Source: Polynucleobacter sp. MWH-UH19D
Lineage (GTDB): Bacteria; Pseudomonadota; Gammaproteobacteria; Burkholderiales; Burkholderiaceae
Reading direction: 5' to 3'
Assembly (NCBI RefSeq): GCF_040409795.1
Contig: NZ_CP099571.1
Span: 1,745,439 to 1,809,438 of the forward strand
Length of the DNA stretch: 64,000 nucleotides
Part shown: one piece after another, positions 56,473 to 64,000 of the stretch
Layout of the letters: every line of letters begins with the position of its first letter
Position numbering within the stretch: position 1 is the first letter of the stretch
Program-made: the position numbers and the translations under genes
The notes under the pieces: model-generated
Databases searched by the model: none
What the model saw: the letters and a program-made list of their open reading frames with translations, nothing else
Told to the model about the DNA's origin: nothing

Positions 56473-59367
56473 ATGAATAACGAAATCAAGATCCGCGGTG
56501 CCCGCACCCATAACCTCAAAAACATCAATCTGGACATTCCTAGAGAGAAGCTAGTCGTCTTAACCGGCTTATCTGGCTCTGGAAAAAGCTCGCTTGCTTT
56601 TGATACGCTCTATGCAGAAGGTCAACGACGTTACGTAGAGTCACTATCGGCATACGCCCGTCAATTTTTGCAGTTAATGGAAAAACCTGACGTCGATACG
56701 ATCGAGGGCCTATCTCCTGCCATCTCCATTGAGCAAAAAGCGACCAGCCACAACCCACGGTCTACCGTTGGCACCGTCACAGAAATTCATGATTACCTAC
56801 GCCTTCTGTTTGCGCGTGCAGGAACACCACATTGCCCCGAGCATGATCTTCCATTAGAGGCGCAAAGCGTTTCGCAAATGGTAGATACGGTATTGGCAAT
56901 GCCCGAGGACACCAAGCTCATGATCCTTGCTCCTGTCGTCAGCGAGCGCAAAGGTGAGTTTGTTGATTTCTTCCAGGACCTCCAAGCCCAAGGCTTTGTC
57001 CGCTTTCGAGTACGCTCTGGCGGCGGCACTGCAAATGCAGCTAAAGCAGAAATCTTTGAAGTAGATCAACTACCAGCACTCAAAAAGAACGACAAGCACT
57101 CAATTGAGGTTGTAGTCGATCGCATCAAAGTTCGACCTGATATACAACAACGTCTTGCTGAATCCTTTGAGACTGCCCTGCGCTTAGCTGATGGTAAAGC
57201 CATGATTGTCGACATGGATACCGGCAAAGAGATGATTTTCTCCAGCAAGTTTGCTTGCCCAGTTTGTTCGTATTCCCTACAAGAGTTAGAACCGCGTCTT
57301 TTTTCTTTCAATAATCCAATGGGTGCTTGCCCTTCATGCGATGGTCTTGGTCACCAATCTTTCTTTGATCCAAAACGTATCGTTGCGCACCCGGATTTAT
57401 CCCTTGCATCGGGCGCCATTAAAGGCTGGGATCGACGCAATCAGTTTTATTTCAAACTATTACAAACCCTCGCTAAACATGGTGGCTTTGATGTTGAAAA
57501 ACCATTTGAATCTCTATCTAAGAAACAACAAGATTTGATCTTGTTGGGATCTGGTGATGTCACCATACCATTTGAGTACATTAATGAGCGTGGCAAAAAT
57601 ACCATTCGTGAGCATGCATTCGAGGGTATAGTTGCCAACTTTGAGCGTCGCTATCGAGAAACTGATTCCGTCACTGTTCGTGAAGAGCTTGCTCGTTATC
57701 AGAATATTCAAACCTGCCCTGAATGCAGTGGCAGTCGTTTGCGCAAAGAAGCGCGCTTCGTTAGAGTGGGTGAGAAAAAACAGTCACGCGCTATTTATGA
57801 AATCAGCGCGCTCCCATTAAAAGAAGCAAAAGAATATTTTGAGGCTCTTGAACTGAAGGGCGCCAAAAAAGAAATTGCTGACAAGATTGTTAAAGAAATC
57901 AGCGCACGCCTACGCTTCTTAAATGATGTAGGTCTTGACTATCTGTCGCTTGAGCGCAGCGCAGACACACTCTCAGGCGGGGAAGCACAGCGTATTCGCC
58001 TTGCAAGCCAGATTGGCTCGGGGTTAACTGGCGTAATGTATGTGTTAGATGAACCATCCATTGGATTACATCAACGCGATAACGATCGCCTCATTGGCAC
58101 CCTCAAGCATTTGCGTGACCTAGGCAATAGTGTTCTAGTGGTCGAACATGATGAAGACATGATTCGCGCATCAGATTGGGTAATCGATATTGGCCCAGGT
58201 GCCGGCGTTCATGGCGGCGAGATTGTTGCAGAAGGTACACCCGAGGAAGTTGAAGCCGATACCAATTCTCTGACAGGCGCCTATCTTGCTGGGCGTGAAG
58301 CAATTCAAGTCCCAGAAAAGCGCATTCCTGTTAACGATCGTTTCCTGGAAATCATAGGCGCACGTGGTAATAATTTGCAATCCGTGCACGCCAAGATTCC
58401 AGTCGGACTACTAACTTGTGTCACTGGAGTCTCAGGCTCAGGCAAATCCACCTTGATCAATGACACCCTTCATCATGCGGTGGCACAACACTTGTATGGT
58501 TCAAGTGCCGAGCCCGCTGCACACGATGCCATCAAAGGCCTAGAACATTTTGACAAAGTCATTAGCGTAGATCAATCACCGATTGGTCGTACACCGCGCT
58601 CAAATCCAGCCACCTACACCGGCCTTTTCACACCTATTCGCGAGCTCTTCGCAGGGGTACCTGCCGCGCGTGAACGCGGTTACGAAGCTGGCCGCTTCTC
58701 CTTTAATGTCAAAGGTGGTCGATGTGATGCTTGTGAAGGTGATGGCGTTCTCAAAGTAGAAATGCATTTCTTGCCAGACGTATATGTGCCTTGTGATGTC
58801 TGCCATGGCAAGCGCTATAAGCGTGAAACACTAGATATACGTTACAAAGGAAAAAATATTCATGAAGTGCTCTCAATGACAATTGAGCAGGCGCATGAAT
58901 TCTTTGAGGCTGTTCCCGTTGTTAAACGAAAGCTAAAAACACTTTTAGATGTCGGCTTAGGTTATGTTCAACTCGGGCAGAGTGCCACAACTTTGTCGGG
59001 TGGCGAAGCACAACGCGTAAAACTCTCATTAGAGCTTTCTAAGCGAGACACTGGCAGAACTCTTTACATCTTAGATGAGCCAACCACTGGTTTACATTTT
59101 CATGATATTCAGTTGCTTTTAACTGTTATCCAAACACTCAAGAAACAAGGCAATACGATTGTCATCATCGAACATAATCTTGATGTCATTAAGACCGCTG
59201 ATTGGATTATTGATTTGGGACCCAAAGGTGGCGCAGGTGGCGGACAAATTATTGCAACTGGTACCCCTGAAGAAGTGGCCAAAAATGATGCGAGTTTTAC
59301 TGGATATTATTTGGCGCCGCTCTTAAATCGTAAAACCAATATAAGCACTGCCAAAAAGAAAAAGTAG
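56473..59367 (+). CDS. uvrA: UvrABC excinuclease subunit A
   Basis: A 964-residue ABC-type ATPase. First Walker A is [20 protein letters not shown] and second is [19 protein letters not shown]. Signature motifs are [20 protein letters not shown] and [20 protein letters not shown]. Zinc modules are CPVCSYSLQ...CPSCDG and CDACEGDG...CDVCHGKRY. It finds bulky DNA lesions and loads UvrB. The C-terminus is slightly longer and lysine-rich ([10 protein letters not shown]). Confidence 0.98.
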   Translation: MNNEIKIRGARTHNLKNINLDIPREKLVVLTGLSGSGKSSLAFDTLYAEGQRRYVESLSAYARQFLQLMEKPDVDTIEGLSPAISIEQKATSHNPRSTVGTVTEIHDYLRLLFARAGTPHCPEHDLPLEAQSVSQMVDTVLAMPEDTKLMILAPVVSERKGEFVDFFQDLQAQGFVRFRVRSGGGTANAAKAEIFEVDQLPALKKNDKHSIEVVVDRIKVRPDIQQRLAESFETALRLADGKAMIVDMDTGKEMIFSSKFACPVCSYSLQELEPRLFSFNNPMGACPSCDGLGHQSFFDPKRIVAHPDLSLASGAIKGWDRRNQFYFKLLQTLAKHGGFDVEKPFESLSKKQQDLILLGSGDVTIPFEYINERGKNTIREHAFEGIVANFERRYRETDSVTVREELARYQNIQTCPECSGSRLRKEARFVRVGEKKQSRAIYEISALPLKEAKEYFEALELKGAKKEIADKIVKEISARLRFLNDVGLDYLSLERSADTLSGGEAQRIRLASQIGSGLTGVMYVLDEPSIGLHQRDNDRLIGTLKHLRDLGNSVLVVEHDEDMIRASDWVIDIGPGAGVHGGEIVAEGTPEEVEADTNSLTGAYLAGREAIQVPEKRIPVNDRFLEIIGARGNNLQSVHAKIPVGLLTCVTGVSGSGKSTLINDTLHHAVAQHLYGSSAEPAAHDAIKGLEHFDKVISVDQSPIGRTPRSNPATYTGLFTPIRELFAGVPAARERGYEAGRFSFNVKGGRCDACEGDGVLKVEMHFLPDVYVPCDVCHGKRYKRETLDIRYKGKNIHEVLSMTIEQAHEFFEAVPVVKRKLKTLLDVGLGYVQLGQSATTLSGGEAQRVKLSLELSKRDTGRTLYILDEPTTGLHFHDIQLLLTVIQTLKKQGNTIVIIEHNLDVIKTADWIIDLGPKGGAGGGQIIATGTPEEVAKNDASFTGYYLAPLLNRKTNISTAKKKK

Positions 59368-59389
59368 GTGGCGATATTTGCCATCTACT
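59363..59389 (-). terminator. Intrinsic terminator of the CPA2 antiporter gene
   Basis: On the minus strand AGTAGATGGC pairs with GCCACCTACT (one G-T pair) around a 7-nt loop and is followed by TTTTTCTTTTT. The T-run lies in the 3' end of uvrA on the other strand, so the two genes overlap at their signals. Confidence 0.82.
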
Positions 59390-59401
59390 AAAAATAAATG
59401 C

Positions 59402-61384
59402 TCAAAGTAATTTAGCTTCGGCTAGATCAATTGCCTCTGAATTTCCAGAGATCACTAAGATATCGTTTGCTAGAAGCACTAAATCGGCAGCAAGCGTCAG
59501 TTTGCTGTAGTCAGCATTATGTCCTTTGCGACGAACAGCTTGAATACTAACCCCATCATCTTCTAGATTAAGCTCTGATAAAGTTTTGCCAACAGCTTGT
59601 GAATTTGGTAACAAGGTAATCGAGTGTAAGCGCCAAGATTCATTTGAACCAAAATCGTCATCACCCGAACCCCGGAAGTAGCCCCTCAACAAACTGTAGC
59701 GCTCCTCACGCGCAGTCGTAATCCGTCGCACTACTTTACGCATGGGCACACCCATAATGAGCAAGACATGCGATGCAATCATCAAGCTACCTTCAATTAA
59801 TTCGGGCACCACCTCAGTCGCACCTGCTGCTTGTAGCTTAGCTATATCAGCATCATCTTTTGTGCGAACCAGCACCGTCATACCAGGGCGTAAATGCTCA
59901 ACCTGACGCAATACTCTTAAGCTAGCAGTGGTGTCGGCATAAGTAATAACAACCGTTTTTGCTCTTGAAAGACCAGCCGCTGTTAGATAATTTTCACGGC
60001 TAGCATCGCCATACACAACGTTGTCGCCAGCTGCAGCAGCCTCTTTCACACGATCAGGATCCAAGTCCAAAGCAATATAAGGAATTTTTTCTTGGTCAAG
60101 CATACGAGCCAAACTTTGACCAGATCGACCAAAACCACAAATAATGACGTGATTTTCATTGCGCACACTTTTCGCAGCAACCCGTGTTAATGCCAGTGAC
60201 TGCAAGAGCCACTCGTTACTTGAGAAGCGCATTGCAATACGGTCGCTGTATTCAATCAAGAATGGCGCGCAAAACATAGATAGCAACATTGCAGCGAGAA
60301 TAGCTTGACTCATGATGGGATCAATCAGATCTAATCCGTCGATTTGTGTAAGCAACACAAAACCAAACTCGCCAGCCTGAGCAAGACAAAGTCCAGTTCT
60401 TATTGATATGCCGGCGCTCGAACCAAATGCTTTTGAAAGTAAAGCGATGAGGCCAAATTTAAATACTAAAGGTCCAATCAGTAAGGCGATGACTAACACC
60501 CATTGCTCACGAATCACATTAAAGTCAAGCAACATGCCAATCGTAATAAAGAAGAGTCCCAACAGAACATCGCGGAATGGTTTGACATCTTCTTCAACCT
60601 GATGGCGATACGGCGTTTCTGAAATCAACATGCCCGCCAAGAATGCTCCTAAAGCTAGCGATAAACCAAAGTGCTCAGTCAGGGCTGCCATTCCAAGCAC
60701 AATCAATAACAGATTGAGCATGAATAATTCTTGTGAGCGCAACTTCGCAACCAATCTAAACCAATGGCTCATTAACGATTGGCCAATAAAGAAAATCAGC
60801 GTTAAGGCAACAGTGATTTTGATGGAAGCAGTGGTCAGTGCCACAAAAAGATCTTTTGGATTTTTCCCTAAAGATGGCAACAAGATCAATAGAAAAACCA
60901 CAGCCAAATCTTGAAATAGCAAAATCCCGACAACATTACGACCATGTTCTGTCTCTAGCTCTGCACGATCAGAAATCAATTTGGTCACAATGGCTGTAGA
61001 TGACATTGCTAGAGCACCGCCCAATGCAATTGCCGCTTGCCATGAAATCGGATAAATCCAATTCATCAATAAGCTAGCGGGTACTGCCAACACCATCGTC
61101 AAAATGACCTGGCTGCCGCCCAAGCCAAATACGATATTTCGCATTGACCTGAGCTTGTGCAGATTAAATTCCAGCCCAATTGAGAACATCAAAAAGACCA
61201 CCCCAAATTCGGCTAAATACTTCACCGTAGCGCTATCGCTTGCCAAGCCTAGGGCATTTGGGCCAATCAGCACCCCAATGGCTAAGTACCCCAAAATAGG
61301 GGGTAAGCCAAAATAGCGGAAAATAACTACTCCAGCCACACCAGAGGCTAAGAGAATGAGAGTTAACTGAAGGACTGACGGCAT
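59402..61384 (-). CDS. CPA2 monovalent cation:proton antiporter with RCK domains (YbaL/KefB-like)
   Basis: A 660-residue protein. About twelve helices cover residues 1-385 (PPILGYLAIGVLIGPNALGL; GGALAMSSTAIVTKLISDR). A TrkA_N Rossmann domain follows (about 405-520, HVIICGFGRSGQSLARMLDQ) and a TrkA_C domain ends it (about 570-660). It resembles YbaL and KefB/C: K+ or Na+ exchange for H+, gated by a nucleotide at the RCK domain. No KefF/G-type partner is near. The start codon is 11 bp from kdsD, divergent, a tight shared promoter. Confidence 0.9.
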   Translation of the reverse strand: MPSVLQLTLILLASGVAGVVIFRYFGLPPILGYLAIGVLIGPNALGLASDSATVKYLAEFGVVFLMFSIGLEFNLHKLRSMRNIVFGLGGSQVILTMVLAVPASLLMNWIYPISWQAAIALGGALAMSSTAIVTKLISDRAELETEHGRNVVGILLFQDLAVVFLLILLPSLGKNPKDLFVALTTASIKITVALTLIFFIGQSLMSHWFRLVAKLRSQELFMLNLLLIVLGMAALTEHFGLSLALGAFLAGMLISETPYRHQVEEDVKPFRDVLLGLFFITIGMLLDFNVIREQWVLVIALLIGPLVFKFGLIALLSKAFGSSAGISIRTGLCLAQAGEFGFVLLTQIDGLDLIDPIMSQAILAAMLLSMFCAPFLIEYSDRIAMRFSSNEWLLQSLALTRVAAKSVRNENHVIICGFGRSGQSLARMLDQEKIPYIALDLDPDRVKEAAAAGDNVVYGDASRENYLTAAGLSRAKTVVITYADTTASLRVLRQVEHLRPGMTVLVRTKDDADIAKLQAAGATEVVPELIEGSLMIASHVLLIMGVPMRKVVRRITTAREERYSLLRGYFRGSGDDDFGSNESWRLHSITLLPNSQAVGKTLSELNLEDDGVSIQAVRRKGHNADYSKLTLAADLVLLANDILVISGNSEAIDLAEAKLL

Positions 61385-61395
61385 ATACTTACTCG

Positions 61396-62388
61396 ATGAT
61401 AGCTAAGACTCGTGAACGTACCCTAAAGCTTGCCCGCGATACCCTCACTATCGAGGCTGCTGCACTGCAAACAATGCGTGATCGCCTAGAGGGCGTCAAC
61501 GCAGATACCCTAATCCACGCGGTGGAATTGCTCCATAACTGTAAGGGCAGAATTGTGGTCTCCGGAATCGGAAAGTCGGGACATATTGCCCGCAAAATTG
61601 CTGCCACATTTGCCTCAACTGGTTCACCTGCCTTTTTCGTTCACCCTGCTGAAGCCAGCCATGGTGACTTAGGCATGGTTACTCGTGAAGATGTATTTGT
61701 AGCACTCTCTAATTCTGGTGAAACCGATGAGTTACTCACGATTGTTCCAATCGTCAAACGCACTGGCGCAAAATTAATTGCGCTGACTGGCGCGCCGAAT
61801 TCTTCTCTGGCAAAACTAGCGGATGCACATATCGATACCAGCGTAGAGAAAGAAGCATGTCCGCTCAATCTTGCGCCAACCACAAGCACCACTGCAGCTT
61901 TAGCAATGGGAGATGCCCTAGCAGTGGCTTTGCTTGATGCGCGCGGCTTTCAAGCAGAAGACTTTCAACGTTCACATCCTGGTGGCCGCTTAGGCCGCAA
62001 GCAATTGATGCACGTCAGCGAAGTCATGAGAAGCTTAGATGACACGCCAAAAATTTCAATTCAGGCATCCCTGCAAGACGCGCTACTGGAGATGACTGCA
62101 AAACGCATGGGTATGGTGGTTATTCTTGATGAGAGCAATAAGGTGTTTGGGATTTTGACTGATGGCGATTTACGACGCTTACTTGAGAAAAATACCGACC
62201 TGAGTAACATCACTCTTAAAAACGCTACGACCTCTAGCCCAAGAACGATTCCATCTGAGTTGTTAGCGGAAGAAGCAATTGAGATGATGGAAAAACATCG
62301 CATCAATCATTTAGTGGTTACAGATAAAGCGGGTCTTTTACTTGGTGCACTGAACTTACATGATCTTTTTGCTGCAAAAGTTATTTAA
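61396..62388 (+). CDS. kdsD: D-arabinose 5-phosphate isomerase (KpsF/GutQ family)
   Basis: A 330-residue protein: a SIS domain (about residues 45-180, GRIVVSGIGKSGHIARKIAA; TSTTAALAMGDALAVALL) and a C-terminal CBS pair (about 205-330, VMRSLDDTPKISI; GILTDGDLRRLL). It makes arabinose 5-phosphate for KDO. The next genes kdsC, lptC and lptA confirm an LPS role rather than sugar use (GutQ). Confidence 0.96.
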   Translation: MIAKTRERTLKLARDTLTIEAAALQTMRDRLEGVNADTLIHAVELLHNCKGRIVVSGIGKSGHIARKIAATFASTGSPAFFVHPAEASHGDLGMVTREDVFVALSNSGETDELLTIVPIVKRTGAKLIALTGAPNSSLAKLADAHIDTSVEKEACPLNLAPTTSTTAALAMGDALAVALLDARGFQAEDFQRSHPGGRLGRKQLMHVSEVMRSLDDTPKISIQASLQDALLEMTAKRMGMVVILDESNKVFGILTDGDLRRLLEKNTDLSNITLKNATTSSPRTIPSELLAEEAIEMMEKHRINHLVVTDKAGLLLGALNLHDLFAAKVI

Positions 62389-62410
62389 CCTAGCCACTTG
62401 ATTGATTTTC

Positions 62411-62983
62411 ATGCCAAGCGCTTTCAATACCCACAATACAAATCCTCTGTCGAACTACCCACAAGCATGGGAACGCGCTAGCAAAATTAAGTTATTGGTT
62501 TTGGATGTAGATGGGGTACTCACAAACGGTCAGGTTTGGATTGGTGCGGATGGAAAAGAATCCTTAAAAGCATTCGATATTCAAGACGGTCTAGGCATTA
62601 AGTTACTAGAGCGATGCGGCATTGCTACTGCGATTATTACTGGCAGAAACTCCAAGATGGTACTAGCTCGATGCGACGAGCTTGGCATCAAATATGTGCA
62701 TATGGGTGTTGAAAATAAGGCGCTTGCTCTTGAAGAAGTACTCAAGACACTCGGGCTAAATACATCCGATTGCGCCGTCATGGGTGACGATTGGCCAGAC
62801 TTAGCGATGATGCGACAGGCAGGCCTGCGCATTGCGCCAGCTCAAGCTCATGAAGCAGTTAAGGAGTTTGCACATTTTGTGACTTCACGAACTGGTGGTA
62901 ACAGTGCCGTAAGAGAAACATGCGATCTGATTCTCAAATCCCAGAATCGATACGAAGAACTTCTCAATAAAGCTCGTAATTAA
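62411..62983 (+). CDS. kdsC: 3-deoxy-D-manno-octulosonate 8-phosphate phosphatase
   Basis: About 190 residues, HAD superfamily type C0. Motif I is LVLDVDGVLTNGQVWIG; motif II/III are ITGRNSKMVLARCDELGIK and MGDDWPDLAMMRQAG. It has the short tetrameric form without cap domain. It removes phosphate from KDO-8-P. ATG at 62411 is preferred to the upstream TTG at 62402. Confidence 0.96.
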   Translation: MPSAFNTHNTNPLSNYPQAWERASKIKLLVLDVDGVLTNGQVWIGADGKESLKAFDIQDGLGIKLLERCGIATAIITGRNSKMVLARCDELGIKYVHMGVENKALALEEVLKTLGLNTSDCAVMGDDWPDLAMMRQAGLRIAPAQAHEAVKEFAHFVTSRTGGNSAVRETCDLILKSQNRYEELLNKARN

Positions 62984-62999
62984 AACTAGTTATTTCTTA

Positions 63000-63641
63000 A
63001 TGCAATTAAATTCTCGACAAATCAAATTGAGCATCGGTCGCACACTATTGCGTCTAATGCCCTTGATATTGATGGGAACACTAACCTTAATTACTTTTTG
63101 GTTAGTTCGCAAAAATACTCCGCCTGAGCACTCTAAGTTAGAGCGCGTCCGCCTGCATGAGCCTGACTACATTATTCAAAATGGCACTCTTTCAGCATTG
63201 AACGAACAAGGCAGTACAAAGTACCGCATTTTGGGCGATAAGGTCACCCACTACGATGACGATGCTTCGATTGATATTCTCTTACCCCGTATGAGGCTCT
63301 TTCAACCAAATAAAGCGCCCGTTACTGTCAAATCAAATACTGGGCATTTGGATGGCGACCTGACGATCTTGGAATTATTTGATAACGCATCGATCTATCG
63401 ACCACCTCAGGCAGCGACCGCAACCGAACCAGCTACTCTACGAATGCTAGCGTCTTCGAGCTACTTTAAAGTTCGCATTAACGATGACATCGTTCAAACA
63501 GATAAACCGATTACGCTTGAACAAGGCATGTCAGTGATGCACTCTACCGATGGCGGCATATTTGACAATATTCAGCAAAGCATGACTTTGTCAGGGCAGG
63601 TAAAAGGTCGAATTGAGCGCGTGCCACGCAATGGGCAATAA
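63000..63641 (+). CDS. lptC: LPS export ABC transporter periplasmic protein LptC
   Basis: A 213-residue bitopic protein. One helix (about residues 18-38, LPLILMGTLTLITFWLVRK-like) anchors it; the periplasmic part has the LptC jellyroll (PDYIIQNGTLSALNEQGSTK, YRILGDKVTHYDDD). It hands LPS from LptB2FG to LptA. LptC is weakly conserved; position before lptA supports the call. Confidence 0.93.
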   Translation: MQLNSRQIKLSIGRTLLRLMPLILMGTLTLITFWLVRKNTPPEHSKLERVRLHEPDYIIQNGTLSALNEQGSTKYRILGDKVTHYDDDASIDILLPRMRLFQPNKAPVTVKSNTGHLDGDLTILELFDNASIYRPPQAATATEPATLRMLASSSYFKVRINDDIVQTDKPITLEQGMSVMHSTDGGIFDNIQQSMTLSGQVKGRIERVPRNGQ

Positions 63642-63650
63642 AATAACCCC

Positions 63651-64000
63651 ATGATTCGACTCTCAATCATTTGTTCTGCTCTTTGTCTCTCTTTCTGCGT
63701 TGGGTCCACCCATGCAGAAAAGGCTGACCAAAATAAGCCTGTCATTCTTGAAGCAGAGAGCGTTTCGGTAAATGATGTACAACAGATTTATGACCTCAAA
63801 GGTCAAATCTTATTAATCAAAGGTAGCATCGTTGTTACAGGAGACGATGGTCACATCCAAGTAGATCCTGAGGGCTATGAATTTGTTGATGTCAAAGGAA
63901 CTCCTGAGACAGCAGCAAGCTTCAGACAAAGAAGAGAGGGTGCAGCCGATGAGTTTATGCAAGGGCATGGCACTCAAGTCTCCTACAATGCAAAAACAGA
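63651..64000 (+). CDS. lptA: LPS transport periplasmic protein LptA, 3' end outside the window
   Basis: The first 116 residues are present. Signal peptide MIRLSIICSALCLSFCVGST with cleavage after THA. The OstA-type beta-jellyroll begins at KPVILEAESVSVNDVQQIYD and continues to the edge; GDDGHIQVDPEGYEF and MQGHGTQVSYNAKT match LptA. It bridges the periplasm in the Lpt machine. Nine nt after lptC. Confidence 0.93.
   Translation, partial: MIRLSIICSALCLSFCVGSTHAEKADQNKPVILEAESVSVNDVQQIYDLKGQILLIKGSIVVTGDDGHIQVDPEGYEFVDVKGTPETAASFRQRREGAADEFMQGHGTQVSYNAKT

Noticed and set aside
1..64000. Search for CRISPR arrays, tRNA genes, insertion sequences, integrase sites and phage genes
   Set aside because: Reading the gaps showed no regularly spaced repeats, no tRNA cloverleaf, no transposase and no integrase; gene order is that of core chromosome.

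Overview
The window is a gene-dense chromosomal segment of a freshwater betaproteobacterium, most likely Polynucleobacter (Burkholderiaceae). The basis is the moderate, AT-leaning base composition, very short intergenic gaps, and Burkholderiales-type gene orders: glyQ-glyS-gmhB-plsC, lptD-surA-pdxA-rsmA divergent from amgK-murU, dusB-fis-purH-ruvCAB, aspS next to DUF502-ubiB-ubiJ-ubiE and a giant DUF3683 oxidoreductase, uvrA divergent from MFS-ssb, and a CPA2 antiporter divergent from kdsD-kdsC-lptC-lptA. I see no insertion sequence, prophage, CRISPR array or tRNA. It reads as core genome.

Layout: 1-5.6 kb carries a truncated AEC transporter, a gamma-carbonic-anhydrase-like protein, the ammonium transporter amt with an NtrC-like palindrome upstream, two small exported proteins (Rap1a/Tai-like and a glycine-zipper lipoprotein), an OsmC protein, a rhodanese and a putative Na+/H+ antiporter. 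5.6-14.2 kb is a co-directional run: miaB-ybeY-corC-lnt (no phoH), glyQS, gmhB, plsC. 14.2-20 kb (minus) is the outer-membrane biogenesis operon lptD-surA-pdxA-rsmA. 20-25.4 kb (plus) holds amgK-murU (MurNAc recycling), pepP, a UbiH-type hydroxylase and dusB, continuing into fis, purH and ruvCAB to 29.7 kb. 29.7-34.6 kb has tyrS, anmK, erpA, argC and the rplM-rpsI operon.

34.6-35.8 kb is the main non-coding region. It contains a candidate small RNA on the minus strand with its own promoter, two CCUCC (anti-Shine-Dalgarno) motifs and an intrinsic terminator; then an OsmC gene and the RNase P RNA gene rnpB. From 35.8 to 51.2 kb nearly everything is on the minus strand: pyrC, glycerate 2-kinase, an Atm1-type ABC exporter, nudB, aspS, DUF502, ubiB, ubiJ, a Tim44-like protein, ubiE, DUF971 and the 1279-residue DUF3683 oxidoreductase. 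51.4-54.6 kb (plus) is ilvA, a 5'-nucleotidase and queF; then ssb and an MFS transporter (minus), uvrA (plus), a CPA2 antiporter (minus), and finally kdsD, kdsC, lptC and the start of lptA (plus).

Functional themes: the envelope is over-represented. Lnt, PlsC, GmhB, KdsD, KdsC, LptA/C/D and SurA cover lipoprotein maturation, phospholipid and LPS synthesis and LPS export. AnmK, AmgK and MurU form most of the peptidoglycan-recycling shortcut to UDP-MurNAc. UbiB, UbiE, UbiJ and a UbiH-type hydroxylase serve ubiquinone synthesis. RuvABC, UvrA and SSB serve DNA repair. The strongest candidate for something little described is the anti-SD small RNA at about 34,762-34,862.
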